This document shows positions 48,344-57,143 of a DNA stretch of 64,000 nt, one piece after another. The notes under the pieces are model-generated. The model saw nothing but the letters and a program-made list of their open reading frames with translations. It searched no databases and was not told where the DNA came from. Where the stretch lies: positions 3,271,426 through 3,335,425 of the forward strand of contig NZ_RBIL01000001.1 in assembly GCF_003633755.1 (NCBI RefSeq), in the 5' to 3' direction. Numbering within the stretch: position 1 is the first letter of the stretch; each line of letters opens with the position of its first letter. Source of the DNA: Solirubrobacter pauli (GTDB lineage: Bacteria > Actinomycetota > Thermoleophilia > Solirubrobacterales > Solirubrobacteraceae). The position numbers were made by a program, and so were the translations under genes.

Positions 48344-48386
48344 GATGGGTAAAGAGGATTGCTGAAAAGCACAACCCGAGGAGACC

Positions 48387-49760
48387 ATGAGCGCCACCAC
48401 CTACGCGGTCGTCAACCCCGCCACGGGCGAGACGGTCAAGACGTACGAGACGATCAGCGACGACGCCCTCAAGGCCGCGATCGGGCGGGCCCATGACGCG
48501 CACGAGGGCTGGGGTCGCGGCACGAGCGTCGAGGAGCGCGCCAAGATCATCGCCCGCGTCGCCGAGCTGCACACCGAGCGCCAGGACGAGCTGGCCGAGA
48601 TCATCGTGCGCGAGATGGGCAAGCCGATCGAGCAGGCCCGCGGCGAGGTCGAGTTCAGCGCGGCGATCTACCAGTACTACGCCGACAACGGCGCGAAGCT
48701 GATGGCCGACGAGCCGATCGAGCTGCTGGAGGGCGAGGGCTCCGCCTTCATCCGCCGTTCGTCGGTCGGCCTGCTGCTCGGGATCATGCCGTGGAACTAC
48801 CCCTACTACCAGGTGGCCCGCTTCGCCGGCCCGAACCTGGTGACCGGCAACACGATCCTGCTCAAGCACGCGCCCCAGTGCCCGGAGTCGGCGGCTGTGA
48901 TGGAGGAGATCTTCCACGCGGCGGGCGTGCCCAAGGACGCCTACATCAACATCTACGCCACCAACGAGCAGATCGAGTGGGTCATCGGCGACCGGCGCGT
49001 GCAGGGCGTCTCGCTCACCGGCTCCGGCCGCGCGGGCGCCGCGGTGGCGGAGATCGCCGGCCGCAACCTCAAGAAGGTCGTGCTCGAGCTCGGCGGCTCG
49101 GACCCGTTCATCGTGCTCAAGGCCGACGACCTCGACGCCGTCGTCGAGCAGGCGGTCGGCGGGCGGCTGGAGAACAGCGGCCAGGCCTGCAACGCCGCCA
49201 AGCGCTTCATCGTGCTCGACGACCTCTACGACGACTTCGTCGAGAAGTTCAAGACCGCGCTGACCGGCGTGCAGCCCGGTGACCCGACGTCCACGGACAC
49301 GACGGTCGGCCCGCTGTCCTCGACCGCGGCGGCGGACCGGCTCGAGGCGCAGGTCAAGGAGGCGCTCGACAATGGCGCCGAGCTGCTCGCCGGCGGCGGC
49401 CGCGAGGGCAACTTCTTCAAGACCGCCATCCTCACCGGGATCACGAAGGACAACCCGGCCTACACCGAGGAGTTCTTCGGCCCCGTCGCCCAGGTCTACA
49501 AGGTCGGCTCGGAGGCCGAGGCGATCGCGCTGGCCAACGACACGCCGTACGGCCTCGGCTCGTACGTGTTCACCACCGACAACGACCAGGCGCTGCGCGT
49601 CGCCGACCAGATCGAGGCCGGCATGGTCTTCATCAACGCGGTCGGCGCCGAGGGCGTCGAGCTGCCGTTCGGCGGCGTGAAGGCGTCCGGCTTCGGACGC
49701 GAGCTCGGCCGCTTCGGCGCGGACGAGTTCGTCAACAAGAAGATGATCCGCGTCGGCTGA
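48387..49760 (+). CDS. NAD(P)-dependent (succinate-semialdehyde) aldehyde dehydrogenase
   Basis: 457 aa; cccgaggaga ribosome site. ALDH superfamily: IMPWNYPYYQVARF, VSLTGSGRAG (cofactor), LELGGSDPF with the catalytic Glu, NSGQACNAAKRF with the nucleophile Cys, and EEFFGPVAQVY. The short N-terminus and NSGQAC match the GabD/YneI (Sad) subgroup that oxidises succinate semialdehyde to succinate. Followed 55 bp on by a second, related dehydrogenase behind its own operator. Confidence 0.92.
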   Translation: MSATTYAVVNPATGETVKTYETISDDALKAAIGRAHDAHEGWGRGTSVEERAKIIARVAELHTERQDELAEIIVREMGKPIEQARGEVEFSAAIYQYYADNGAKLMADEPIELLEGEGSAFIRRSSVGLLLGIMPWNYPYYQVARFAGPNLVTGNTILLKHAPQCPESAAVMEEIFHAAGVPKDAYINIYATNEQIEWVIGDRRVQGVSLTGSGRAGAAVAEIAGRNLKKVVLELGGSDPFIVLKADDLDAVVEQAVGGRLENSGQACNAAKRFIVLDDLYDDFVEKFKTALTGVQPGDPTSTDTTVGPLSSTAAADRLEAQVKEALDNGAELLAGGGREGNFFKTAILTGITKDNPAYTEEFFGPVAQVYKVGSEAEAIALANDTPYGLGSYVFTTDNDQALRVADQIEAGMVFINAVGAEGVELPFGGVKASGFGRELGRFGADEFVNKKMIRVG

Positions 49761-49785
49761 TCACGCACGGTCGGTAGGCTCCTCT

Positions 49786-49799
49786 GGCAAACGTTTGCC
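49786..49799. promoter_or_regulatory. LacI/GalR-type operator
   Basis: Perfect 14-bp palindrome ggcaaacgtttgcc centred on AACGTT, the classic LacI-family site, 16 bp before the second dehydrogenase's start. No LacI-family gene is present in the window, so the regulator is encoded elsewhere. Confidence 0.7.
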
Positions 49800-49815
49800 G
49801 TTGCTGGAGGAGCCC

Positions 49816-51210
49816 ATGACCGTCGAGACGTCCACCGTCACCGTCGTCGATCCCGCCACCGGGGAGGAGCGCGGCTCCTATCCCGAGCACGGGCCGGCGC
49901 AGATCGAGGCCGCGCTGGCGGCCGCGGATGCGGCCTTCCGCGACTGGCGCCGGTGGCCGGTGGCCGAGCGCGCCGCGCTGCTGAGCGGGGTCGCGCGGGT
50001 GCTGCGCGAGCGCGCCGACGACCTCGCGCAGCTGATCACGACCGAGATGGGCAAGCCGCTGTCCGAGTCGCGCTTCGAGGTGGAGAAGTGCGCGTCCGCG
50101 TGCGAGCACTTCGCCGAGGCGGGCCCGGCGACCCTCGCCGACGAGACGATCGACGCCGCGCCCGGCCGGTCGATCGTCACCTACGAGCCGATCGGCGTGA
50201 TCTACGCCGTGATGCCGTGGAACTTCCCGCTCTGGCAGGTGACCCGCTTCGCCGGCCCCGCGCTCCTGGCGGGCAACACCGCGCTGCTCAAGCACGCGCC
50301 GAACGTGTCCGGGACGGCGCTCGCGCTCGCGGACGTGTTCACCGCGGCGGGCGCGCCCGAGGGCGTGTTCACGAGCCTGATCGTCGCGCCGCCGAACGTC
50401 CCGCAGGTGTCCGCCGACCTGATCGCGGACCCGCGCGTGGCCGCCGTGACGCTGACGGGGTCCGAGCGGGCGGGGGCGTTCGTCGCCGCCGAAGCGGGGC
50501 GCGCGCTCAAGAAGAGCGTGCTCGAGCTCGGCGGCTCGGACCCGTTCGTGGTGCTGGCCGACGCCGACCTCGACGTCGCGGTCCAACACGCGGTCAAGGG
50601 GCGGCTGATGTGCGCCGGCCAGACGTGCATCGCGCCCAAGCGCTTCCTGATCGACGCGACGGTCGTCGACGAGTTCGAGCGCCGGCTCGTGGACGCGCTC
50701 GAGGCGGTGCGGATCGGTGACGGGCGCGAGGAGGGCACGCAGCTCGGCCCGCTCGCCCGCCTGGACATCCTCGAGACGCTCGAGCGTCAGGTCGCCGCGA
50801 CCGTCGAGGAGGGCGCGCAGCTCAAGACCGGCGGCCGCCGCCTGGACCGTCCCGGCTTCTTCTTCCCGCCGACCGTGCTCAGCGGCGTCAAGCCCGGCAT
50901 GACCGCGTTCACCGACGAGACGTTCGGCCCGGTCGTCGCGATCACGCCGTTCGCCGACGAGGAGGAGGCGATCGAGCTGGCCAACGACACGCGCTACGGG
51001 CTCGGCGCGACCGTCTGGAGCACGGACACCGAGCGCGCGCACGCGGTCGCGCGGCGGATCGAGTCGGGCGCGGTGTCGGTGAACACGCTCGTCGCGTCGG
51101 ACCCGCGGCTGCCGTTCGGCGGGATCAAGCGCTCGGGCTACGGGCGCGAGCTCGCGGCGGTCGGCGCGCGCGAGTTCACCAACATCCGCACCTACAAGAT
51201 CGCTGACTGA
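49816..51210 (+). CDS. NAD(P)-dependent aldehyde dehydrogenase (succinate-semialdehyde type)
   Basis: 464 aa from ATG 49816 with ggaggag 5 nt upstream. ALDH motifs: VMPWNFPLWQVTRF, VTLTGSERAGAF, LELGGSDPFVVL (catalytic Glu), CAGQTCIAPKRF (nucleophile Cys), DETFGPVVAITPF, LPFGGIKRSGYGREL. Paralogue of the preceding gene, with which it shares order and subgroup. The LacI-type operator in the gap implies that it can be induced separately, probably by a carbon source. Overlaps the convergent TetR gene by 19 bp. Confidence 0.92.
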   Translation: MTVETSTVTVVDPATGEERGSYPEHGPAQIEAALAAADAAFRDWRRWPVAERAALLSGVARVLRERADDLAQLITTEMGKPLSESRFEVEKCASACEHFAEAGPATLADETIDAAPGRSIVTYEPIGVIYAVMPWNFPLWQVTRFAGPALLAGNTALLKHAPNVSGTALALADVFTAAGAPEGVFTSLIVAPPNVPQVSADLIADPRVAAVTLTGSERAGAFVAAEAGRALKKSVLELGGSDPFVVLADADLDVAVQHAVKGRLMCAGQTCIAPKRFLIDATVVDEFERRLVDALEAVRIGDGREEGTQLGPLARLDILETLERQVAATVEEGAQLKTGGRRLDRPGFFFPPTVLSGVKPGMTAFTDETFGPVVAITPFADEEEAIELANDTRYGLGATVWSTDTERAHAVARRIESGAVSVNTLVASDPRLPFGGIKRSGYGRELAAVGAREFTNIRTYKIAD

Positions 51211-51773
51211 TCGCGTGGGCTGAGCCCCGTCACGGTCAGCCGGAAGAGCCGCTCCGCCGCGGCGGCGGGGTCGGCGTGCTGCTCCGTGGCGAGGACGATG
51301 CCCACCATCAACGCCACCAGGTCCGTGAACGTCACGTCGCCTGCGACCGCGCCGTCCTCGGCGGCGCGGCGCAGCAGCGGGGTGCCCGCGGCTTCCAGCG
51401 CCGTCGCGCACGAGTTCTCGTAGACGTCCTCCGGCGGCGCGCCCTCGTAGGCCAGCGCGGCGGCCAGGCCACGGGAGCGCGTCGAGGAGGCGATCACCTC
51501 GCCGAGCCAGTCCAGCAGCGCGGTCCGGCTGTCGTGCTCGCCCGCGAGCACCTCGGCGCGGGCGCACAGCGCCTCGATCCGCTCCTTGGCGACCGCGTCC
51601 AGCAGCGCCCGGCGCGTCGGGAAGTGCCGGCGCACCGTCGCGGAGCCGACCCCGGCCACGCGCGCGATCTGCTCGAGCGAGGCGGCGGCGCCGTGCACGG
51701 CGACCTCCTCCTCGGCGACGGCGAGGATGCGGGCGTAGTTGCGGCGCGCGTCGGCGCGCTGTCGCGGGGACAT
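51192..51773 (-). CDS. TetR/AcrR family transcriptional regulator
   Basis: 193 aa from ATG 51773 (MSPRQRADARRN). HTH: NYARILAVAEEEVAVHGAAAS, LEQIARVAGVGSATVRRHFPTRRALLDAV. The C-terminal part follows the TetR_C_29-like pattern (HDSRTALLDWLGEVIASSTRSRGLA). Divergent from an NmrA-family oxidoreductase; two near-identical palindromes lie between them. Probably represses both. Confidence 0.9.
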   Translation of the reverse strand: MSPRQRADARRNYARILAVAEEEVAVHGAAASLEQIARVAGVGSATVRRHFPTRRALLDAVAKERIEALCARAEVLAGEHDSRTALLDWLGEVIASSTRSRGLAAALAYEGAPPEDVYENSCATALEAAGTPLLRRAAEDGAVAGDVTFTDLVALMVGIVLATEQHADPAAAAERLFRLTVTGLSPRDQSAIL

Positions 51774-51796
51774 CTGGGCGAGAGCGGGAGCTAAGT

Positions 51797-51844
51797 GGCG
51801 GGGTCCGCCATATAGTACCGTCGACCGAAGCGGCGGGCCCCGCC
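51797..51844. promoter_or_regulatory. two GGCGG-N3-CCGCC operators flanking a -10 box
   Basis: ggcggggtccgcc (51797-51809) and ggcgggccccgcc (51832-51844) are both 5-3-5 palindromes, 35 bp apart. TATAGT (51811-51816), a good -10 for the rightward NmrA gene, lies directly after the first. Probable TetR operators. Confidence 0.7.
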
Positions 51845-51866
51845 GTTTATTCGACAAGGAGCTCCC

Positions 51867-52772
51867 ATGCCCAGCGATCCCGTACTCGTTACCGGCGCCA
51901 CCGGCCGTCAGGGCGGCGCCGCCGTCCGCGCGTTGGTCGCGGCCGACGTGCCCGTCCGCGCGCTCGTCCGCGACCCGGCCCGTGCCAGGGCGGTCGAGGC
52001 GCTCGGCGCGGAGCTCGTGGTCGGCGACTTCGATGACCGCGACTCGCTCGTCCGGGCCGCCGACGGTGCGCGAGCGCTGTTCTCGGTGCAGATGCCGCGC
52101 TTCACCGGGGAGACGTTCGACTACGAGGGCGAGGTGCGGCAGGCCGTCAACCTCATGGAGGCCGCGGCGGCGGTCGGCGTCCCGCAGTTCATCCAGACGT
52201 CGGCTTCGGGCGTCGGGCAGCACACCGAGCATCCCGAGTGGGCGGAGGATCGCTGGCCGGGCATCGGACCGGCGATGGGCGCCAAGCAGGCGATCGAGGA
52301 GCGGCTGCGCGCGAGCGGGTTCCCGTTCTGGACGCTGCTGAAGCCGAGCTTCTTCATGGAGAACTTCACGCCGTCGATGGCGTTCCTGTTCCCTCGCGGC
52401 GTCGAGGGCGGGCTCGTGAGCCTGCTCAAGCCGACGACGATGATGTCGCTCGTGGCCGCGCACGACGTCGGCGTGGCCGTGGCCGCGGTGGTGGCCGCTC
52501 CCGAGCGGTTCGACCGGGTCGAGCTGGAGCTCGCGAGCGACTATCGCTCGATGACCGAGGTCGCCGCCGTGCTGTCAGATGCGCTCGGCGCGCCGCTCAC
52601 CGCGCCGGACATGACGACCGAGGAGGCGCTCGCGGCCGGCATGCCCGTGATGGGCGCCGGCCACGACTTCCTCAACGCGGGGCAGCCCGCGCGTCCCGGG
52701 TTCGCGCGCGAGCTGGGCATCCCGCTCACGCGGTTCGAGGACTGGGCGCGCGAGCACCTACGAGCGGCCTGA
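51867..52772 (+). CDS. NmrA-family NAD(P)-binding protein
   Basis: 301 aa; acaaggagctccc ribosome site. Rossmann motif VTGATGRQGGAAVRAL, RALVRDPARARAVEALGAELVVGDFDD, then FIQTSASGVGQH and GAKQAIEERLRASG. The atypical-SDR fold without the YxxxK catalytic pair suggests either NADPH sensing, as in NmrA/HSCARG, or reduction of small quinone-like substrates. Controlled by the divergent TetR according to the paired operators. Ends 8 bp from the convergent secreted-protein gene. Confidence 0.9.
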   Translation: MPSDPVLVTGATGRQGGAAVRALVAADVPVRALVRDPARARAVEALGAELVVGDFDDRDSLVRAADGARALFSVQMPRFTGETFDYEGEVRQAVNLMEAAAAVGVPQFIQTSASGVGQHTEHPEWAEDRWPGIGPAMGAKQAIEERLRASGFPFWTLLKPSFFMENFTPSMAFLFPRGVEGGLVSLLKPTTMMSLVAAHDVGVAVAAVVAAPERFDRVELELASDYRSMTEVAAVLSDALGAPLTAPDMTTEEALAAGMPVMGAGHDFLNAGQPARPGFARELGIPLTRFEDWAREHLRAA

Positions 52773-52780
52773 GCCGGGCG

Positions 52781-53206
52781 TCAGCGGTCGCCGCGGCCCT
52801 GGTCGGCGGTGCCGTCGTCGTCGCCGCTGTGGCGGCTGTCGTCGTCGCGACCGCGCCCACGGTCGTCGCTCGAGTCGTCGTCGGAGCGGTTGCCGTGGCT
52901 GCCGCCGCCACCGGAGCGCTCGACCTCGGTCGCGACCCAGCGGCCGTTCGAGCGGCGGACGGTCGTCTCGATGTGCTTCTGGCCGGCGCGCAGGTCGGAG
53001 AACCCGGAGATGCGCTCGAAGCGCGTGCGGGAGGTCACGCGGACGGTGACCGTCCCGCGCTCGGAGTCCTTGATGCGGAACGTGCGGGCGTCGCGGTCGA
53101 CGGACACGATCGTGCCCTCGTACTCGCGGGTCTGGGCGGAGGCGGCCGGCGCGGCGATCGTGAGCGCGGCGACGGCGATGAGCGCGGTGCGCAACAGCTT
53201 CTTCAT
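52781..53206 (-). CDS. small secreted protein, DUF5666-like
   Basis: 141 aa from ATG 53206 (a GTG at 53215 adds three residues). Signal peptide MKKLLRTALIAVAALTIAAP cleaved near ASA. A single OB/beta-barrel-like domain, EGTIVSVDRDARTFRIKDSERGTVTV with FSDLRAGQKHIETTVRR, matches the pattern of DUF5666. The last ~45 residues are a charged, probably disordered tail (runs of Asp, Arg, Gly, Ser). Extracellular; function unknown. Confidence 0.75.
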   Translation of the reverse strand: MKKLLRTALIAVAALTIAAPAASAQTREYEGTIVSVDRDARTFRIKDSERGTVTVRVTSRTRFERISGFSDLRAGQKHIETTVRRSNGRWVATEVERSGGGGSHGNRSDDDSSDDRGRGRDDDSRHSGDDDGTADQGRGDR

Positions 53207-53266
53207 GGTCGACACTCTGCGCCCGGGGCGGTCCGGGATTCCATGGGACCTTCGTCGCCCCCGGAC

Positions 53267-54085
53267 TCACACCCTCCGCAGGTGCTCGGCGAGCGAGACG
53301 GGCTCGCGGCCGGTCAGCCGGCGCACGGCGTCGGTGGGGCCGTCGAGGCTGCCGTCGCGGATCGCCCAGTAGGAGCTGACCCAGCCGCGCACCTCGAACT
53401 CGGGCGCGCCGAAGCCCGCGCGCGACGCGAACGCCTCCTCGTCGGTCTCGTCGTGGAAGCGGACGCCCAGCTGCTCGGCGGCCTCGTCCAGGCTGAACGC
53501 GCTCGGCCCGGTGAGGTCGTGGGTCTGGCCGTCGTGGCCGTCGGCGGTGAGCACCGCGGCGGCCGCGGCGGCGACGTCGTCGCGCAGGACCGCCGCCACG
53601 CGCCCCGTCCCCGCCGGGCCGCGGATCACGCCGTCCTCGCCGACCATGCTCGGCACGAAGTCCATGTACAGGTTCATCCGCAGGAACGTCCACGGCAAGC
53701 CGGTCGCGCGGATGTGCTGCTCGGTGTGCCAGTGGTCGCGGGCGAGCGTGAACGTCGCGTCGGGCGCGGCGCCGAAGAACGACAGGTAGACGATCCGGCG
53801 CACGCCGGCCGCCACCGCGGCGTCCACCGCGGTCCGGTGCTGCGCCACGCGGTCCGGCGCTTCCGCGGCCGGCATCAGGAACAGCACGTCGGCGCCCTCG
53901 AGCGCCGCGCGCACCGCTTCGCCCGCGCCGTAGCCGGAGGCCTCGCGGACCTCCGCGCCGGCGACTTCGGGCGCGCGCGCCCGGTCGCGGACGACGAGGC
54001 GCTGGTCGGCGCCCGCGGCGGCCAGCCGGGCCACGAGCCGGGTGCCGACCGCGCCGCTGGCACCGGTCACGGCGATCAAGGGCAT
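53267..54085 (-). CDS. NmrA/SDR-a5-type NAD(P)-binding protein
   Basis: 272 aa. ITGASGAVG-like motif AVTGASGAVGTRLVARL, later RIVYLSFFGAAPDATFTLARDHWHTEQHIRATGLPWTFLR; the last stretch matches QorB/NmrA-type quinone oxidoreductases. Probably an NADPH-dependent quinone reductase or redox sensor. It starts 16 bp after the response-regulator stop on the same strand and may belong to that operon. Confidence 0.88.
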   Translation of the reverse strand: MPLIAVTGASGAVGTRLVARLAAAGADQRLVVRDRARAPEVAGAEVREASGYGAGEAVRAALEGADVLFLMPAAEAPDRVAQHRTAVDAAVAAGVRRIVYLSFFGAAPDATFTLARDHWHTEQHIRATGLPWTFLRMNLYMDFVPSMVGEDGVIRGPAGTGRVAAVLRDDVAAAAAAVLTADGHDGQTHDLTGPSAFSLDEAAEQLGVRFHDETDEEAFASRAGFGAPEFEVRGWVSSYWAIRDGSLDGPTDAVRRLTGREPVSLAEHLRRV

Positions 54086-54101
54086 GGCTCGACCGTAGCG
54101 C

Positions 54102-54677
54102 TCACCCCGCGAGCGGAACGCCCTGGCGCAGCGTGCTGAGCACGCGCTGCACGGCGTGGCGCACGTCCTTGACGTCCTGACGCAGCGTGCGGGCGACGTC
54201 GGCCTCGGTCGTGCCGTCGAGGAGCATCCCGATGATCGAGCGGTCCTCGTCCGGGACGCGCGCGAGCGTCTCGCGCAGGACCGCCACCGACGGCTCGCCG
54301 ATCAGCTGCTCGCCCTTCGCGACCCGCCGGATGGTCTCGAACATCTCGCGGGCGCCGATCCCCTTGTGCATCAGGCCGTCGGCACTGGCGAGCCGTGCCG
54401 GGAGCATCAGCTCGGGGCTCGCGTGGGCCGAGAAGATGATCACGCGTGGGGCGGGGATGCGCTGCTTGATCCGGTAGCAGAGCTGCAGGCCGTCCCCGCG
54501 CGGGAGGTGGTAGTCGAGCAGCACCACGTCCGGGTCGACGCGGTTCAGCAGCGGCCACAGGCTCTCCTCGTCACCGCCGCTCTCGCCGGCGTAGACGATG
54601 CCGGGCTCGCTTTCCAGGACGGTCTGCAGCCCCGCGCGCAGGGCGGGGTGGTCATCGACGACGACGACGCGGATCAT
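54102..54677 (-). CDS. NarL-like response regulator
   Basis: 191 aa from ATG 54677, overlapping the kinase stop by 4 bp. Receiver domain: VVVDDHPALRAGL, phosphoacceptor Asp55 (VLLDYHLP), IIFSAHAS and a Lys (LMHKG). The C-terminal output is a divergent HTH: EDRSIIGMLLDGTTEADVAR then QDVKDVRHAVQRVLSTL, which departs from the standard LuxR recognition helix. Works with the kinase encoded just upstream. Confidence 0.9.
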   Translation of the reverse strand: MIRVVVVDDHPALRAGLQTVLESEPGIVYAGESGGDEESLWPLLNRVDPDVVLLDYHLPRGDGLQLCYRIKQRIPAPRVIIFSAHASPELMLPARLASADGLMHKGIGAREMFETIRRVAKGEQLIGEPSVAVLRETLARVPDEDRSIIGMLLDGTTEADVARTLRQDVKDVRHAVQRVLSTLRQGVPLAG

Positions 54678-55837
54678 GGGGTGCCTCCGTTGTGGTCGAG
54701 GGGGACGTCGAGCTCGATCACGGTCCCGGCGTCCGAGGTGGCGAAGGTCAGGCGCGCGCCGATCGTCGCGGCGCGGTTCTCCATGGCGATCAGCCCCGTC
54801 GCGCCGGGGCGGGCCTGCTCGGGCAGGCCGCGGCCGTCGTCGCGGACGGTCACCCGCAGGTCGCCGTCCGCGCGCTCGAGCGCGATCGCGATCGTCGTGG
54901 CGTCGGCGTGGCGGAGGGCGTTCGTCAGCGCCTCGGTCGTGATCCGGTACGCGTGCGCGCCGATCAGCGGCGGCAGCTCCGGCGCCTCGCCGTCGACCAC
55001 GATCCGCGGGCCGTGGTCGCTGGACACCTCCTCCGCGCGGGCACGCAGCGCCTGGTCGAGCCGGCGGCCCTCGAGCGGCGAGCGCAGCTCGGCCAGGCTC
55101 GTGTCCATGTCGGACGCCGCCGACTCGAGCTCGACCGCGGCGCGCGCGATGACGCGCTCGTTGGCCTCCGGCACCCGGCCCTGGAGCGAGGTGACGAGCA
55201 GGTGCGCGGCGTGCAGGCGCTGCTTGGCGGAGTCGTGCAACTCGAAGGCGATCCGCTTGCGCTCGGCCTCGATCGCGAGCCGCTCGCGCGCGGAGCGCTC
55301 CGCGGACAGCCGGCGCAGCGCCTCGGCGGCGTAGGCGAGCGCGACGACGAGCATGAACGGCAGCGACACGTGGATCGCGAGCGTCTCGTTCGACACGAGC
55401 TGCAGCCGCCCCGGCACCGGGCCGCCGATCAGCGCGACGGCGAAGTAGGTGACCGCCGCGGCGGCGCCGACCCAGACCGCCTGCCGCAGCGTCAGCCGCG
55501 TGGCGGGGAGGGCCAGGCTCGCCAGCCACAGCAGGTAGAACGGGCTGCGCCAGTCCTCGGAGACGATCACGAACGCGAGCGTCGCGGTGAAGTCGACCGC
55601 CCAGGCCGCGGGCGAGCGGCGTATGGCGGGGCGTGTGAGGAACACGAGTGTGCTCAGCGGCCCGTAGAGCAGCAGGATCGAGTCCAGCTCGCGGAAGCCC
55701 GCCCAGGCCACCAGCGCGAACCCGATCAGCGTCGCGGCGAGCCGGCCGGCGGCGAACAGGAGCAGCCAGGCGCCGTCGTCGTCGGCGGCGGACGGCCGTG
55801 CGAGGCGCGCGGGATAGAGATCGCGCAGCGCCGTCAT
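54674..55837 (-). CDS. NarL-family sensor histidine kinase
   Basis: 387 aa. Five or six membrane helices (res 24-172), a linker helix (LSAERSARERLAIEAERKR) and the HisKA_3-type segment RIAFELHDSAKQRLHAAHLL with His201. ATPase domain N box ITTEALTNALRHADAT, G1 DDGRGLPEQ, GATGLIAMENRAATIGARL. No extracellular sensor domain. First gene of a kinase / response regulator / NmrA-protein operon. Confidence 0.92.
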   Translation of the reverse strand: MTALRDLYPARLARPSAADDDGAWLLLFAAGRLAATLIGFALVAWAGFRELDSILLLYGPLSTLVFLTRPAIRRSPAAWAVDFTATLAFVIVSEDWRSPFYLLWLASLALPATRLTLRQAVWVGAAAAVTYFAVALIGGPVPGRLQLVSNETLAIHVSLPFMLVVALAYAAEALRRLSAERSARERLAIEAERKRIAFELHDSAKQRLHAAHLLVTSLQGRVPEANERVIARAAVELESAASDMDTSLAELRSPLEGRRLDQALRARAEEVSSDHGPRIVVDGEAPELPPLIGAHAYRITTEALTNALRHADATTIAIALERADGDLRVTVRDDGRGLPEQARPGATGLIAMENRAATIGARLTFATSDAGTVIELDVPLDHNGGTP

Positions 55838-55896
55838 GTCCCTGCTGGCCTCGATCCTTCAACCGTGACCGATGTCGCGCCCGGAGTGACGAGATG

Positions 55897-55938
55897 CATG
55901 ATTCGTCATGTAAATTGCGCTATAGTTGCTGTAGCAAC
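55897..55938. promoter_or_regulatory. promoter region with two palindromes upstream of the luciferase-like monooxygenase
   Basis: catga-ttcg-tcatg (55897-55910) and gttgc-tgta-gcaac (55925-55938) flank and overlap a -10 TATAGT (55921-55926). The second ends 14 bp before the start codon and is a good operator candidate for the MarR protein encoded in the same operon. Confidence 0.6.
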
Positions 55939-55952
55939 CAAAGGCGGACACC

Positions 55953-57143
55953 ATGCAGTTCGGAATCTTCTCGGTCAGCGATATCTCCAAGAACCCGGTC
56001 ACCGGCTACACGCCGAGCGAGGCCGAGCGCATCGATTCAGCGGTGCAGATCGCCAAGCGCGCGGATGAAGTCGGGCTGGACGTGTTCGCCATCGGCGAGC
56101 ACCACAACCCGCCGTTCTTCTCGTCCTCGCCGACCACGCTGCTGGCGAACATCGCCGCGCAGACGCAGGACATCGTGCTCAGCACGGCGATCACGCTGAT
56201 CACCACCAACGACCCGGTGCGGATCGCTGAGGAGTACGCGATGCTCCAGCACCTCGCCAAGGGCCGGATGGACCTGATGCTCGGCCGCGGCAACACCGTG
56301 CCCGTCTATCCCTGGTTCGGCCAGGACATCCACAAGGGCCTCGAGCTCGCGCTGGAGAACTACAACCTGCTCCACCGGCTGTGGCGCGAGGACGTCGTGG
56401 ACTGGGAGGGCAGCTTCCGCACCGCGCTGCAGGGCTTCACGTCGGTCCCGCGCCCGCTGGACGACGTGCCACCGTTCGTCTGGCACGGCGCGATCCGCAC
56501 GCCCGAGATCGCCGAGCAGGCCGCGTACTACGGCAACGGCTACTTCGCCAACAACATCCTCGCCCCGAACTTCCACTTCCGGCCGCTCGTCGAGCTCTAC
56601 CGTCGCCGCTACGCGCACTACGGCCACGGCACGCCCGAGCAGGCGATCGTCGGCCTCGGCGGGCAGGCGTTCATCGCGCGCAACTCGCAGGACGCTGTGC
56701 GCCGCTTCCGCCCGTACTTCGAGGGCTCGCCGCTGTACGGCACGTCGTACCGGCTCGAGGACTTCATGCACGGCACGCCGCTGAGCGTCGGCAGCCCGCA
56801 GGAGGTGATCGAGAAGACCATGACCTTCCAGGCCGGCTTCGGCGACTACCAGCGCCAGCTGTGGGTCGTCGACCACGCCGGCCTGCCCCTGGAGGAGGTG
56901 CTCGAGCAGGTGGAGCTGCTCGGGACCGAGGTCGTCCCGGTGCTGCGGCGCGAGATGGAGTCGCGCCGCGCGCCGGACGTCCCGGACGCGCCGACCCACG
57001 CGAGCCGCGTGCGCGAGAAGTACGGCGACGCCGAGCCGCGCCAGCCGCGCCCGAACGCCAACCGCGGCGACAACGTGACCGGCACCTCGCCCTACCAGGA
57101 CACCGACCCGGAGCTGGTGGCGAACCTGCCACTCGTCGGCTGA
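55953..57143 (+). CDS. LLM-class FMN-dependent monooxygenase (CE1758-like)
   Basis: 396 aa; aaaggcgg ribosome site. Bacterial-luciferase-like TIM barrel: MQFGIFSVSDI, GLDVFAIGEHHNPPFFSSSP, AITLITTNDPVRIAEEYAML, LMLGRGNTVPVYPWFGQD. The ~60-aa hydrophilic C-terminal tail fits the CE1758-like subgroup, whose genes usually sit beside a dedicated FMN reductase, as here (57583). Uses reduced FMN and O2 to oxidise an unknown substrate. The MarR start overlaps its stop (TGATG). Confidence 0.92.
   Translation: MQFGIFSVSDISKNPVTGYTPSEAERIDSAVQIAKRADEVGLDVFAIGEHHNPPFFSSSPTTLLANIAAQTQDIVLSTAITLITTNDPVRIAEEYAMLQHLAKGRMDLMLGRGNTVPVYPWFGQDIHKGLELALENYNLLHRLWREDVVDWEGSFRTALQGFTSVPRPLDDVPPFVWHGAIRTPEIAEQAAYYGNGYFANNILAPNFHFRPLVELYRRRYAHYGHGTPEQAIVGLGGQAFIARNSQDAVRRFRPYFEGSPLYGTSYRLEDFMHGTPLSVGSPQEVIEKTMTFQAGFGDYQRQLWVVDHAGLPLEEVLEQVELLGTEVVPVLRREMESRRAPDVPDAPTHASRVREKYGDAEPRQPRPNANRGDNVTGTSPYQDTDPELVANLPLVG

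Noticed and set aside
51774-52463. An N-terminal extension of the TetR protein on the minus strand
   Set aside because: It would be antisense to the NmrA gene and cross both operators; a normal TetR N-terminus starts at 51773.
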